The notes under the pieces were generated by a model, which saw only the letters and a list, made by a program, of their open reading frames with translations, searched no databases and had not been told where the DNA came from. The translations under genes were made by a program, and so were the position numbers. This document shows, piece after piece, positions 35,026 to 42,552 of a DNA stretch of 64,000 nt (positions are counted from its first letter, which is position 1; each line of letters starts with the position of its first letter). Source of the DNA: Paracoccus zeaxanthinifaciens ATCC 21588 (GTDB lineage Bacteria > Pseudomonadota > Alphaproteobacteria > Rhodobacterales > Rhodobacteraceae); NCBI RefSeq assembly GCF_000420145.1, contig NZ_ATUJ01000009.1, positions 54,263 through 118,262 of the forward strand, read 5' to 3'.

Positions 35026-35373
35026 ATGACGGAAAAAACGCTGCAAATGCTTGGGCTTGGCCACTGCTCGACCTGTGTGAAGGCGCAGAAGGCGCTGGAA
35101 GAGCACGGCTGGACGGTCGAATTCAGGGATGTCCAGAAGGACCCGCTGTCCGAGGACGAGCGCCAGTCGGTGCACGAGGAATTCGGCGACAAGATCGTCA
35201 ACCGGGCCAGCCTGACCTGGCGCGGCATGTCCGAGGACGAGAGGGCGGGCGAACCTGTCGCCATGATCGGCGCCAAGCCCGCGCTGATGAAGCGTCCCGC
35301 GATTCGGGCAGGGGAGCTGCGGCTTCTTGGCTGGACGGCGAATGTCAAGAGGGCACTCGGGGTGCCCGCCTGA
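35026..35373 (+). CDS. ArsC/Spx-family thioredoxin-fold protein
   Basis: 115 residues from ATG 35026 (GTG 35011 possible). The N-terminus has GLGHCSTCVKAQKALEEHGW, a CxxC in the position where arsenate reductases have their catalytic Cys; ERAGEPVAMIGAKPALMKRP is the conserved second half with the cis-Pro-like and arginine region of the ArsC fold. The CxxC makes it more like Spx/YffB than true ArsC, but Spx function is not expected in this phylum. Likely a glutathione-linked reductase; substrate unknown. No ars genes adjoin it. Confidence 0.82.
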   Translation: MTEKTLQMLGLGHCSTCVKAQKALEEHGWTVEFRDVQKDPLSEDERQSVHEEFGDKIVNRASLTWRGMSEDERAGEPVAMIGAKPALMKRPAIRAGELRLLGWTANVKRALGVPA

Positions 35374-35389
35374 TCGCCTGAAAAGGGCA

Positions 35390-35411
35390 GGGCAGGGGGA
35401 TCGCCCTGCCC
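35390..35411 (-). terminator. Hairpin between ArsC-like and TIGR01244-type genes
   Basis: GGGCAGGG (35390-35397) and CCCTGCCC (35404-35411), six-base loop. On the minus strand the stem is soon followed by TTTT (35384-35381). Confidence 0.55.
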
Positions 35412-35414
35412 GTA

Positions 35415-35843
35415 TCAGCCCTTGCGGCTGGCCAGCGACTCGATCAGGGGCTGGATGCCACTGATGTCGTAGCCTGCGCCGGCGGCAGTCTCGACGATCT
35501 CGGACGCGGGGACGCGACCGGCCTGGGTCAGCGCCCACAGGACCGTGCACCGATTGCCCGAACGGCAATAGGCGATGACCGGGCCGCCCGCCTCGACTGC
35601 CGTCCCGAAATCCGAGATCAGATCGGGCGTGATCTGCCCCGGATGAAACGGCAGATAGTGATAGCTCATCCCCGCATCGGCGGCGGCCTGGGCCATGACG
35701 TCATGGTCGATATCGGGACCGACCTCGTCGTCGGGACGGTTGTTCACAAGGACCCTGAAACCGGCCTCGGCCAGCGCAGGCACGTCTTCCGGCATGATCT
35801 GCGGCGACACGGCAAGGTTCGGATTCAGCTGGCGAAGGTCCAT
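35415..35843 (-). CDS. TIGR01244/DUF442-type sulfur transferase or phosphatase
   Basis: 142 residues from ATG 35843. It matches the domain that in other bacteria is fused to a persulfide dioxygenase-like hydrolase (Blh) and acts as a sulfurtransferase or phosphatase. The active-site loop is AYCRSGNRCTVLWAL, a Cys with a following Arg five residues on (CRSGNR), as in rhodanese and dual-specificity phosphatases. NNRPDDEVGPDIDHDVM gives the upstream conserved acid. Standalone here, no persulfide dioxygenase nearby. Convergent with the ArsC-like gene. Confidence 0.82.
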   Translation of the reverse strand: MDLRQLNPNLAVSPQIMPEDVPALAEAGFRVLVNNRPDDEVGPDIDHDVMAQAAADAGMSYHYLPFHPGQITPDLISDFGTAVEAGGPVIAYCRSGNRCTVLWALTQAGRVPASEIVETAAGAGYDISGIQPLIESLASRKG

Positions 35844-35916
35844 GTGGCACCTCTGGTTGGGACGGTTGCGCAATCGAAGTGACGCGGTTGCCGCCCGGTG
35901 TCAAGAAAACAGCCCA

Positions 35917-36573
35917 TCAGGCGCGCACCATCGCGTCGGCCTGCCGAACCAGGCCCGGCAGATCGGCATGATCGCCAAAGCTTGCGGCATGACGCATCTG
36001 GTCCAGCGGCGTGTTGCGATAGCCCTCGGTGAACAGAAGGAACGGCACCGACAAGGCAGCGGCGCAATCGGCGTCGAATTCACTGTCGCCGACGAAGATG
36101 CCCTGGCCGCCAAGCGCCGCGAAGGCCGCGGTCAGGGGCGCAGGATGCGGTTTGCGCTCCGGCTGCGTGTCGCCAGCGATCACGACGCCCATGAATGGCG
36201 CAATGCCGAAATGGTCCAGAACCTTGCGCGTCGGAACAAGCGGCTTGTTCGTGCACAGTCCGATCGGATGGCCAGCCGCCTGAAGATCGCGCAAACACTC
36301 CAGCACGCCGGGATAAAGCGTCGAATGCGCGGTCGCTTGCTGATAGTGCCGCATGAAGGCCGCGACGAAGTCATCGTGACGCGCGGGGTCCAGCGTCGTC
36401 GCCGCAATGATGCGGTCCCACAGCATGCCGACGCCGCCACCGACAAAGCTGCGGATCCTGTCCACGCCAAGCGGCTCGGCGTCGAATTCCTGCAGCGTGA
36501 GCGTGGCACATGCGTGGATGTCGGGGACGCTGTCCACCAGCGTGCCATCCAGATCGAAGACGACCGGCGTCAT
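35917..36573 (-). CDS. gph: Phosphoglycolate phosphatase (HAD family)
   Basis: 218 residues from ATG 36573, with AAAGGAT upstream. HAD motif I is VFDLDGTLVDSVPDI at the very N-terminus, motif II CTNKP, the Lys in ERKPHPAPL and motif IV GDSEFDADCA. The small cap domain starting at DSVPDIHACATLTL and FVGGGVGMLWDRI fits Gph, which removes phosphate from 2-phosphoglycolate made in DNA repair or Rubisco side reactions. Related HAD phosphatases cannot be fully excluded. Confidence 0.85.
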   Translation of the reverse strand: MTPVVFDLDGTLVDSVPDIHACATLTLQEFDAEPLGVDRIRSFVGGGVGMLWDRIIAATTLDPARHDDFVAAFMRHYQQATAHSTLYPGVLECLRDLQAAGHPIGLCTNKPLVPTRKVLDHFGIAPFMGVVIAGDTQPERKPHPAPLTAAFAALGGQGIFVGDSEFDADCAAALSVPFLLFTEGYRNTPLDQMRHAASFGDHADLPGLVRQADAMVRA

Positions 36574-36788
36574 GGCTGATCCTTTCAGTTCGTGGTAAAT
36601 CGTCGCCAGGTTCATGAACGCCCATGGCGCGAGATGTCGGGCGGAGAGTGTCGCGGCATGCAGCCGACCGCAAGCAACAAGTCTTAATGTTGCATAATAC
36701 GGATTACCAAATATTTGGATGGTCCCCTGCGGGGAACCCGGCAAGGCTTTGCGCGTCGTGTTGCAGGAACAGAAAATCGGAGCATTCG

Positions 36789-36959
36789 ATGTCCAGTCTC
36801 AAACCAATCCTGATCCTTGCAGCGACGCTTGGCCTTGCAGCATGCGGCGATACCGTCACGGAACGCGCGGCCACTGGCGGCGTCAGCGGCGCAGCTGTCG
36901 CAGGTCCGGCCGGCGCCGTCGTCGGCGGAACCGTGGGTGCCGTCAGCACCGTCAACTGA
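36789..36959 (+). CDS. Small Gly-zipper lipoprotein
   Basis: 56 residues from ATG 36789. A lipoprotein signal (LILAATLGLAAC) places lipidated Cys at residue 19. The mature 38 residues are Gly/Ala/Val-rich with GGVSGAAVAGPAGAVVGG, a glycine-zipper-like repeat that suggests self-association in or at a membrane. Weak ribosome site (CGGAGC). Preceded by an AT-richer 150-bp region and followed by a perfect 10-bp hairpin. Probably outer-membrane anchored. Function unknown. Confidence 0.72.
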   Translation: MSSLKPILILAATLGLAACGDTVTERAATGGVSGAAVAGPAGAVVGGTVGAVSTVN

Positions 36960-36970
36960 ACGCCCTGACA

Positions 36971-36997
36971 GGAGCGTTCCCATCGCAGGAACGCTCC
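36971..36997 (+). terminator. Hairpin after the Gly-zipper lipoprotein gene
   Basis: Perfect 10-bp stem GGAGCGTTCC (36971-36980) with GGAACGCTCC (36988-36997), 7-base loop, 11 bases after the stop; no T run. Confidence 0.55.
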
Positions 36998-37058
36998 CGC
37001 ACTTGCAGCCACTTCTGGCTTCCCCTACATCTTTGGAATACCGATACGAGGATGTAGA

Positions 37059-37301
37059 ATGGCGATTGAAGCGCATGAGATCGAAGCCCTGATCCGAGAG
37101 GCTTTTCCCGACGCCCAGATCACGATCACCGACCTGGCCGGCGACGGCAACCACTATGCCGCCGAGGTCATCGACGCATCCTTTCGCGGAATGAACAGGG
37201 TCCAGCAGCAGCGTGCGGTCTATGCCGCGCTGAAGGGCAAGATGGACGGCAGCAACGGCGAACTTCACGCACTGGCGCTGACGACCAAGGCCCCCGATTG
37301 A
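37059..37301 (+). CDS. BolA-family protein
   Basis: 80 residues, one BolA domain. The conserved His in [12 protein letters not shown] and the [13 protein letters not shown] helix are typical; the short length and loop are closer to the IbaG/BolA3-like group that lacks a His/Cys-rich insertion. BolA proteins pair with monothiol glutaredoxins to handle iron-sulfur clusters. A grxD-type gene follows 70 bases downstream on the same strand, which supports that role. Confidence 0.92.
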   Translation: MAIEAHEIEALIREAFPDAQITITDLAGDGNHYAAEVIDASFRGMNRVQQQRAVYAALKGKMDGSNGELHALALTTKAPD

Positions 37302-37371
37302 CGGCCCCTGCCCGACCGAATTTGCATCGGCCCGCCCGATCGGCGGGCTTTCGAATGGAAGGATACACGCG

Positions 37372-37734
37372 ATGAGCGACGTGACCACCCGGATCCAGGA
37401 AACCATCGACACGAACGAAGTCGTTCTGTTCATGAAGGGCACCAAGGAAATGCCGCAATGCGGTTTCTCCAGCCGCGTTGCCGGGGTCCTGAACTACATG
37501 AATGTCGGCTACCAGGACATCAACGTTCTGGCCGATCAGGATATTCGTCAGGGTATCAAGGACTTCTCGGACTGGCCGACGATCCCGCAGCTTTACATCA
37601 AGGGCGAGTTCGTGGGCGGCTGCGACATCATCACCGAGATGACGCTGTCGGGCGAGCTTGACCAGATGTTCGAGCAGAAAGGCATCGCCTTTGACAAGGA
37701 AGCGGCCGATCGCATCCGCGAGGCGAACGGCTGA
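37372..37734 (+). CDS. grxD: Monothiol glutaredoxin Grx4/GrxD
   Basis: 120 residues. The CGFS active site is in [22 protein letters not shown] and the glutathione-binding [20 protein letters not shown] are conserved. CGFS glutaredoxins carry a [2Fe-2S] cluster bridged with glutathione and deliver it, often with BolA. AAGGATACACGCG upstream supplies a ribosome site. A clear terminator follows. Confidence 0.96.
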   Translation: MSDVTTRIQETIDTNEVVLFMKGTKEMPQCGFSSRVAGVLNYMNVGYQDINVLADQDIRQGIKDFSDWPTIPQLYIKGEFVGGCDIITEMTLSGELDQMFEQKGIAFDKEAADRIREANG

Positions 37735-37741
37735 TACGAAC

Positions 37742-37768
37742 AAGGGCGCCCTAACGGGGCGCCCTTTT
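37742..37768. terminator. Terminator after grxD
   Basis: AAGGGCGCC (37742-37750) and GGCGCCCTT (37758-37766), then TT. It also lies at the stop of the convergent gene. Confidence 0.82.
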
Positions 37769-38337
37769 CAGATGATGTCGTCGAAGTCGTCATCGTCATC
37801 GTCGTCGTCGCGGCCTCGGATCGCCGATGCGATGCTCAGCCCGACGGCAAATGCACCGATCAGCTTGCCCATGCTGCCCAGGTTGGTGCTCGCAGCCTGA
37901 TCGACCTGACCGGCACCGTGGATGGCGCCGTCCCGCACTGCTGCTGCACGTTCGGGCGTCGCCCCTGCCCGCTCGGCCTTTTCCTTCAGCGGCTGGACAG
38001 CCTCGTCGAATTTCGAACGGACCTGACCGACGGCCGCATCCTTCGCAAGCGAGACACGGGCCTGAACTTCTCGCTTGAGATCGTCACCGGTCGGCATGCG
38101 GTGGCGTGGTTTGCGCGCCGCGATGAAAAGCGCGAGCGCGATCACAAGGAAACCGCCACCGACCGCCAGCGACGCCAAGGTAGAACCCCAGTCCAGCTCG
38201 ACCGCAAGGAACGACCACAGCGCCGCTGTCAGGAAACCGAAGGCGATGGCGGCCACGATGCCGCCACCGATCTTCATTCCCGTCCGACGAAAGCTGTCCG
38301 AGATGCCGCGCTTGAGGTTCTGCGCGAACTCGATCAT
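37768..38337 (-). CDS. YqjE-like membrane protein (holin superfamily III fold)
   Basis: 189 residues with two membrane segments (about 23-45 and 55-75), the phage-holin-3-type/YqjE domain. The second half is a charged helical tail ending in eight Asp residues (RDDDDDDDDFDDII). It starts seven bases after a DUF883 gene; the same pair occurs as yqjD-yqjE in Escherichia coli. That makes a cellular, non-phage role more likely; YqjD in E. coli anchors ribosomes to the membrane in stationary phase. No phage genes adjoin it. Confidence 0.75.
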   Translation of the reverse strand: MIEFAQNLKRGISDSFRRTGMKIGGGIVAAIAFGFLTAALWSFLAVELDWGSTLASLAVGGGFLVIALALFIAARKPRHRMPTGDDLKREVQARVSLAKDAAVGQVRSKFDEAVQPLKEKAERAGATPERAAAVRDGAIHGAGQVDQAASTNLGSMGKLIGAFAVGLSIASAIRGRDDDDDDDDFDDII

Positions 38338-38344
38338 CGGAACC

Positions 38345-38776
38345 TCAGCGACGCGAGATCAGCAGGCCGACGAGGAAGCCGACACCCGCAGCGATGCCGA
38401 GCGCCTGCGCCGGGTTGCGACGCACCATGTTCGACACCTCGTCATACTGCAGCTCGGCATAGGCGCCTGCATCTTCCGCGATGTGCTGGCCCTTGGCATA
38501 GAGGCGGTCGGCCTCGGCACGGGCACGGTCGGTATATTCACGACCCGTCGCACGTGCGCGGTCGGCATATTCGCGACCGGCTTCGGCGGCCTCGTTGACC
38601 AGCCCTGCCCCTTTTTCCATCAGGCGTTCGGCGCTGGCATTCTCTCGGATGTTCTGCGCCGTCTCGCGGATGTCGTCGCGGATCTTGCTCGCGCCTTCGC
38701 GCAGATCGCTGCGGGCCTCGTCGGCGGCAGCAGCCGCGTCGCGTTGCAGATCGTTGACCTGGTTCGGATTTGCCAT
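38345..38776 (-). CDS. DUF883 (YqjD/ElaB-type) C-tail-anchored membrane protein
   Basis: 143 residues from ATG 38776, preceded by AAAGGACGAAGC. A long amphipathic helix rich in Ala, Arg, Glu and Asp (residues 5-115) is followed by VRRNPAQALGIAAGVGFLVGLLISRR, the C-terminal membrane anchor with GxxxG-type spacing and terminal Arg pair typical for YqjD/ElaB. E. coli homologues bind ribosomes at the inner membrane in stationary phase. Upstream gene of the pair. Confidence 0.8.
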   Translation of the reverse strand: MANPNQVNDLQRDAAAAADEARSDLREGASKIRDDIRETAQNIRENASAERLMEKGAGLVNEAAEAGREYADRARATGREYTDRARAEADRLYAKGQHIAEDAGAYAELQYDEVSNMVRRNPAQALGIAAGVGFLVGLLISRR

Positions 38777-38890
38777 TGCTTCGTCCTTTCCTTCGGTGCT
38801 CATCACCTTCGGATGGACAACAATGCAGTTGCGGCAATCGTTCCAATCATCTGCGACAAAATGCGCGGAGGGTATCGGATCGGAAAGGCA

Positions 38891-38974
38891 TGGTAGGGGC
38901 GGTCGGACTCGAACCGACACTCATTGCTGAAACGGATTTTGAATCCGTCGCGTCTACCATTCCGCCACGCCCCC
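38891..38974 (-). tRNA. tRNA-Leu (anticodon CAA), CCA encoded
   Basis: On the minus strand: acceptor GGGGGCG (38974-38968) with CGCCCCT, D arm, anticodon loop TTCAAAA with CAA, a long variable arm typical of class II tRNAs, T arm GGTTCGAGTCC, and CCA at 38893-38891. Confidence 0.96.
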
Positions 38975-39061
38975 AAGGGTTTCCCCCGGTGCCTTCCCGG
39001 AACGGGCGTCATGCGCCCGCCGGAAATCCGTAATCGGCGTCCGGGGGAAATGCAAGACCGC

Positions 39062-40012
39062 TCAGGCGCGGCCGAGCTTTTCCAGACGTGCCTGCCGAAG
39101 ACGCGCGAAATCGTCGCCCGCGTGATAGGAGGAACGCGTCAGCGGCGTCGCCGAAACCATCAGGAAGCCCTTGCCATAGGCCGCCTTTTCATAGCCCGCG
39201 AATTCCTCGGGGGTGACGAAGCGGTCGACGCGATGGTGCTTCGGCGTCGGCTGCAGATACTGGCCGATGGTGATGAAATCGATATCGGCGGCGCGCATGT
39301 CGTCCATGACCTGCAGGACGCTCGGGCGATCCTCGCCCAGGCCGACCATGATGCCCGATTTGGTGAACATCGTCGGGTCCAGTTCCTTGACCCGCTGCAG
39401 CAGGCGTAGCGAGTGGAAATACCGCGCGCCCGGACGCACCGAGGTGTAAAGCCCCGGCACCGTTTCCAGGTTGTGGTTGAACACGTCGGGCCTCGCCTCG
39501 ACCACGGTTTCCAGCGCGCCGGGCTTCGACTTGAGGAAGTCGGGCGTCAGCACCTCGATCGTGGAATCGGGCGAGCGGTGACGGATCGCTCGGATCGTCT
39601 GCGCGAAATGTTCGGCCCCGCCATCGTCCAGATCGTCGCGATCGACGCTGGTGATGACGACGTGGTTCAGGCCCAGCTTCTGCACGGCATGGGCCACGCG
39701 GCCCGGCTCGAACACGTCCAGATCGTTCGGACGGCCCGTGGCCACGTTGCAGAAGGTACAACCACGGGTGCAGATCTCGCCCATGATCATCATGGTGGCG
39801 TGGCCCTGACTCCAGCATTCGCCGACATTCGGGCAGCCTGCTTCCTCGCAGACGGTGGACAGGCGGTTCTCGCGCAGAAGGTCGCGCGTCTGCTTGTACC
39901 CTTCCGAGGTCGGCGCCTTGACGCGGATCCAGTCGGGTTTGCGGGGCTGTGCCTGATCGGGGCGGTGCGCCTTTTCCGGGTGGCGCTGATCCGGAAGTCG
40001 TAGGTCGCGCAA
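39062..40012 (-). CDS. lipA: Lipoyl synthase LipA
   Basis: 316 residues from TTG 40012, chosen because AAAGGAATTGCT stands right before it and no ATG fits; the frame stays open to 40078. Radical-SAM enzyme that inserts two sulfurs into octanoyl groups on lipoyl domains. Two cluster motifs are intact: the auxiliary cluster cysteines in [12 protein letters not shown] and the radical-[13 protein letters not shown]; the RSSYH motif near the C-terminus ([11 protein letters not shown]) binds the auxiliary cluster. No lipB adjoins. Confidence 0.95.
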   Translation of the reverse strand: MRDLRLPDQRHPEKAHRPDQAQPRKPDWIRVKAPTSEGYKQTRDLLRENRLSTVCEEAGCPNVGECWSQGHATMMIMGEICTRGCTFCNVATGRPNDLDVFEPGRVAHAVQKLGLNHVVITSVDRDDLDDGGAEHFAQTIRAIRHRSPDSTIEVLTPDFLKSKPGALETVVEARPDVFNHNLETVPGLYTSVRPGARYFHSLRLLQRVKELDPTMFTKSGIMVGLGEDRPSVLQVMDDMRAADIDFITIGQYLQPTPKHHRVDRFVTPEEFAGYEKAAYGKGFLMVSATPLTRSSYHAGDDFARLRQARLEKLGRA

Positions 40013-40081
40013 AGCAATTCCTTTCGGTCGCGGTTGCCACAGAAATAGGGCTTTCGCTCCGGAATGGCAACGCGCCACGCG

Positions 40082-40984
40082 TCAGGTCAGCAAGGGTTCC
40101 GCCGCCTGTCGCAGAATTCCCGCAAGATCGTCGATCCAGCCATCCCCGGAAGTCGAGGCCCGGCGCAGCAGCAGAACCTCGCGCAGGGGCTGCGGCTCGG
40201 GAAAGCGCATGGCTGTCAGGCCGGGGGCCGCGGCCAGTTCCTGGGCGCGCGCGATCTCGGGCAGGAAGGTCAGGCCCATGCCCTGCGCGGCCAGCCTGCA
40301 CAGCGTGGCCAGCGACGCCGCGCCAAGGTCCAGCCGACCGCGCCCACGGCCCAGGCCGCAGACCTCCAGCGCCTGGTCGCCAAGGCAATGCCCTTCGTCC
40401 AGCAACAGTAGCTGGCCGGGGTCGAGGGCGCGCGGCTCGATCATCTGGCCCTGCATTTCGGCGATGCGCGTCGTGCTGCCCGCCAGCAGGAAGCGGTCGG
40501 TGAACAGGGGAACCGCCTGGAAGGACGCATCGGTCGGCGGGGTCGCAACCACGATGGCGTCCAGCTGACCGGTCGACAGTTCCTCCATCAGCTTCTCGGT
40601 CTGCGCCTCGCGGAGGTGGAGGTCGCGGCCGATGTCCCGCGCGCGCAGCAGCGGCAGCGCCGCGGGCAGAAGATAGGGCGCGACGGTGGGGATCATGCCC
40701 AGCATCAGGCGACCGCCCTGCCCCGGTTTCCTGACCGCCAGCTCCAACCCCGCCATCGAGGCCAGCACGCGCCGCGCCTGCTCCTCGAGCGTGCGTCCCT
40801 GCGGCGTCAAGACGACGCCGCCGCTGGTCCGTTCGACCAGCTTCGCGCCGATCTCCTCCTCCAGCGCGCGGATCTGCATTGACAGCGCGGGCTGCGTGAC
40901 GTTGATCGCTTCGGCGGCGCGGGTGAAATGCGCATGATCGCAAAGGGAAAGGAAATAGCGCAATTGGCGGAGGGTGATGTTCAT
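40082..40984 (-). CDS. oxyR: LysR-type peroxide sensor OxyR
   Basis: 300 residues. N-terminal winged HTH (RQLRYFLSLCDHAHFTRAAE, QPALSMQIRALE) and a LysR effector domain. The redox pair is kept: C200 in LLLDEGHC and C209 in ALEVCG, nine apart as C199/C208 in E. coli OxyR, so peroxide-driven disulfide switching is expected. It is usually next to katG in this group; here no catalase or peroxidase is in the window. A predicted promoter with a CTAGGGT -10 lies 40 bases upstream. Confidence 0.9.
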   Translation of the reverse strand: MNITLRQLRYFLSLCDHAHFTRAAEAINVTQPALSMQIRALEEEIGAKLVERTSGGVVLTPQGRTLEEQARRVLASMAGLELAVRKPGQGGRLMLGMIPTVAPYLLPAALPLLRARDIGRDLHLREAQTEKLMEELSTGQLDAIVVATPPTDASFQAVPLFTDRFLLAGSTTRIAEMQGQMIEPRALDPGQLLLLDEGHCLGDQALEVCGLGRGRGRLDLGAASLATLCRLAAQGMGLTFLPEIARAQELAAAPGLTAMRFPEPQPLREVLLLRRASTSGDGWIDDLAGILRQAAEPLLT

Positions 40985-41023
40985 CGGGTTCCGCGATCGG
41001 GAATGGGTATAAGGGCGACTGCG

Positions 41024-41053
41024 ACCCTAGTCCCTATGCGGGGGAAACGACAA
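41024..41053 (-). promoter_or_regulatory. Predicted oxyR promoter
   Basis: On the minus strand TTGTCG (41053-41048), an 18-base spacer and TAGGGT (41029-41024) preceded by C. Expected start about 33 bases before the oxyR ATG. Confidence 0.5.
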
Positions 41054-41060
41054 GGCGGCA

Positions 41061-41091
41061 CGAAACCGGGGCCGCAAAGGCCCCGGTTTCG
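41061..41091 (-). terminator. Strong hairpin after the DUF6456 gene
   Basis: Perfect 13-bp stem CGAAACCGGGGCC (41061-41073) with GGCCCCGGTTTCG (41079-41091), loop GCAAA. No T run follows on the minus strand. Confidence 0.65.
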
Positions 41092-41100
41092 CCGCATCCC

Positions 41101-41949
41101 TCAGCCGATCAGGCGGGCGCCCTTGCCATAGGTCTCGGAATAGTGACGCTCCAGCCGCATCAGCGCGAGGCGCAGGACGATCTTGCCGGAACGCGCCGAC
41201 CAACCCAGCCTGCGCTCAGTCTGCTCGATCCCTTCGAGGAAGCAACAGACGCGCAGCACCACGTCGCCCAATCCGGGGCCAAGCTCTCGCAGGGCCATCG
41301 CAACGCGGTCGCGCGCCGATTCCGAGCCTCCGCGATAGCCACCGCCATTATGCGACACGTCGATGCCCGCCGTCATGAAGCCGTCCCAGTTCTGGGTGAC
41401 GCGCGGGCCCATCTGCGCAAGCTCGAAATCCTCGCGCAGGCGTTCGCCCGCGGCGACCTGATCGCCGGTCAGGAAGGGTTGGCCCAGGTGATCGCGCCGC
41501 CGCGCCATGACCAGCAGCGGGCTTTCGGCGATATTGACGCGGGTCCGGCGCCGCTGGCCGTCCTCGGGGTCCTCGACGGTGCGTTCTTCCCAGATGCGGT
41601 GGCGGTCGGCATGGTCGAAACCGGCCTGCGCCTCGGCCATGCCCTGCATCACGGGTTCGGCCTGATCGAACGAGGTATGGCCCGGCACCGCACCCTTCTG
41701 CCGCGCCGAACGCAGCATCCTGCGCAGCGCATCGCGGCCCGCAGGCGCGATGGCATAGCGCAGCAGCCGCCCGCCCTGCCCCGTCTGCACGACCCAGCCG
41801 TTCAGCGCCATCCGCTCGGCCAGGCCGCAGTCCGCATGTCGTCGCGCTTGGCCGTGAAGCGGCGGATGCGGCGCAGGACGAGCAAGGCGCTTCCATGACG
41901 AACTTGTCTTATAGGGTATCCTTCGGATGTTGAGGACGGATCGCACCAT
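41101..41949 (-). pseudogene. DUF6456-domain regulator-like gene, N-terminal part frame-damaged
   Basis: The C-terminal ~210 residues, from LAERMALNGWVVQTGQGG through RYAIAPAGRDALRRM and IDVSHNGGGYRGGSESARDR to LALMRLERHYSETYGKG, form a good DUF6456 region, common in Rhodobacteraceae. The first ~50 residues after ATG 41949 (many Pro, Arg, His) look like out-of-frame sequence, and there is no ribosome site. In another frame, about 41800-41885 encodes SALLVLRRIRRFTAKRDDM, a plausible helix-turn-helix-type segment. I read this as a frameshift or deletion that separates the N-terminal part from the DUF6456 domain. It could also be an unusual intact start. Confidence 0.45.
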
Positions 41950-42069
41950 CAAACCGTGGGGTCAAACGCCTAAAGAAATCTTGCCTTGGCGCGGGCGGCG
42001 TCAGAACATGCGGCAAAACCCGCATAGGTTGTGACAGCGTCCCTTCATGCACCAGAAAGGACCGCACCC

Positions 42070-42552
42070 ATGCACAATGCCGCCAATGTCATCCAGTTCC
42101 GTCCCCGCCCGCAGAACGATGCGCTTCGCCGCCCCGGCACCCTGGTCCGCGCGCCGCGATCGCCGCGATCCCCTCCGCAAGCGCCGCCTGTTAACGCCGC
42201 TTGCCCAGCAGCGACCCGAGCACGCCCCGGACAAGCGCCTGTCCGGTGCGGGTGCCCAACTGCCGCGCCAGGCTCTTGCCGAAGGTCTCGGCGATGCTGT
42301 CCGACCGGCTCGAACGTTTCGTCTTGGTCGGTCGGGCATGCGGCTCGTACCTGCGACCGCGGTTATAGCCCGACTGCCCCTCGGGCATGTCGAACAGGTC
42401 GTCGTCGGCGCGCTCCTCCTCGGCCGCCTTGGCCGCGGCTTCGGCGGTGCGTCGGGCCAGGATCTCGTGGGCGGATTCGCGGTCCAGCGTCTTGTCGTAT
42501 TTCACACCCATCGCGGAATTCGCCAGAACTTCGGCGCGCTCGGCCGCCGTGA
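42070..42552 (+). CDS. Possible small gene, start plausible, end unclear
   Basis: ATG 42070 has AGAAAGG nine bases upstream and begins MHNAANVIQFRPRPQND, a typical start of small alphaproteobacterial proteins (NVIQFRPR). After about 40 residues the frame runs antisense into the 3' end of the HerA-like gene and loses protein-like composition. A TAA at 42192-42194 in another frame would have ended it, so a frameshift is possible. Divergent neighbour of the damaged DUF6456 gene. Only the first ~40 codons are supported. Confidence 0.25.
   Translation: MHNAANVIQFRPRPQNDALRRPGTLVRAPRSPRSPPQAPPVNAACPAATRARPGQAPVRCGCPTAAPGSCRRSRRCCPTGSNVSSWSVGHAARTCDRGYSPTAPRACRTGRRRRAPPRPPWPRLRRCVGPGSRGRIRGPASCRISHPSRNSPELRRARPP

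Noticed and set aside
35026..35373. Arsenic resistance gene arsC
   Set aside because: Active site is CxxC without the arsenate-reductase pattern, and there are no arsB, arsH or arsR genes nearby.
37768..38337. Phage holin indicating a prophage
   Set aside because: It is paired with a DUF883 gene as in yqjD-yqjE, and no other phage gene is present.
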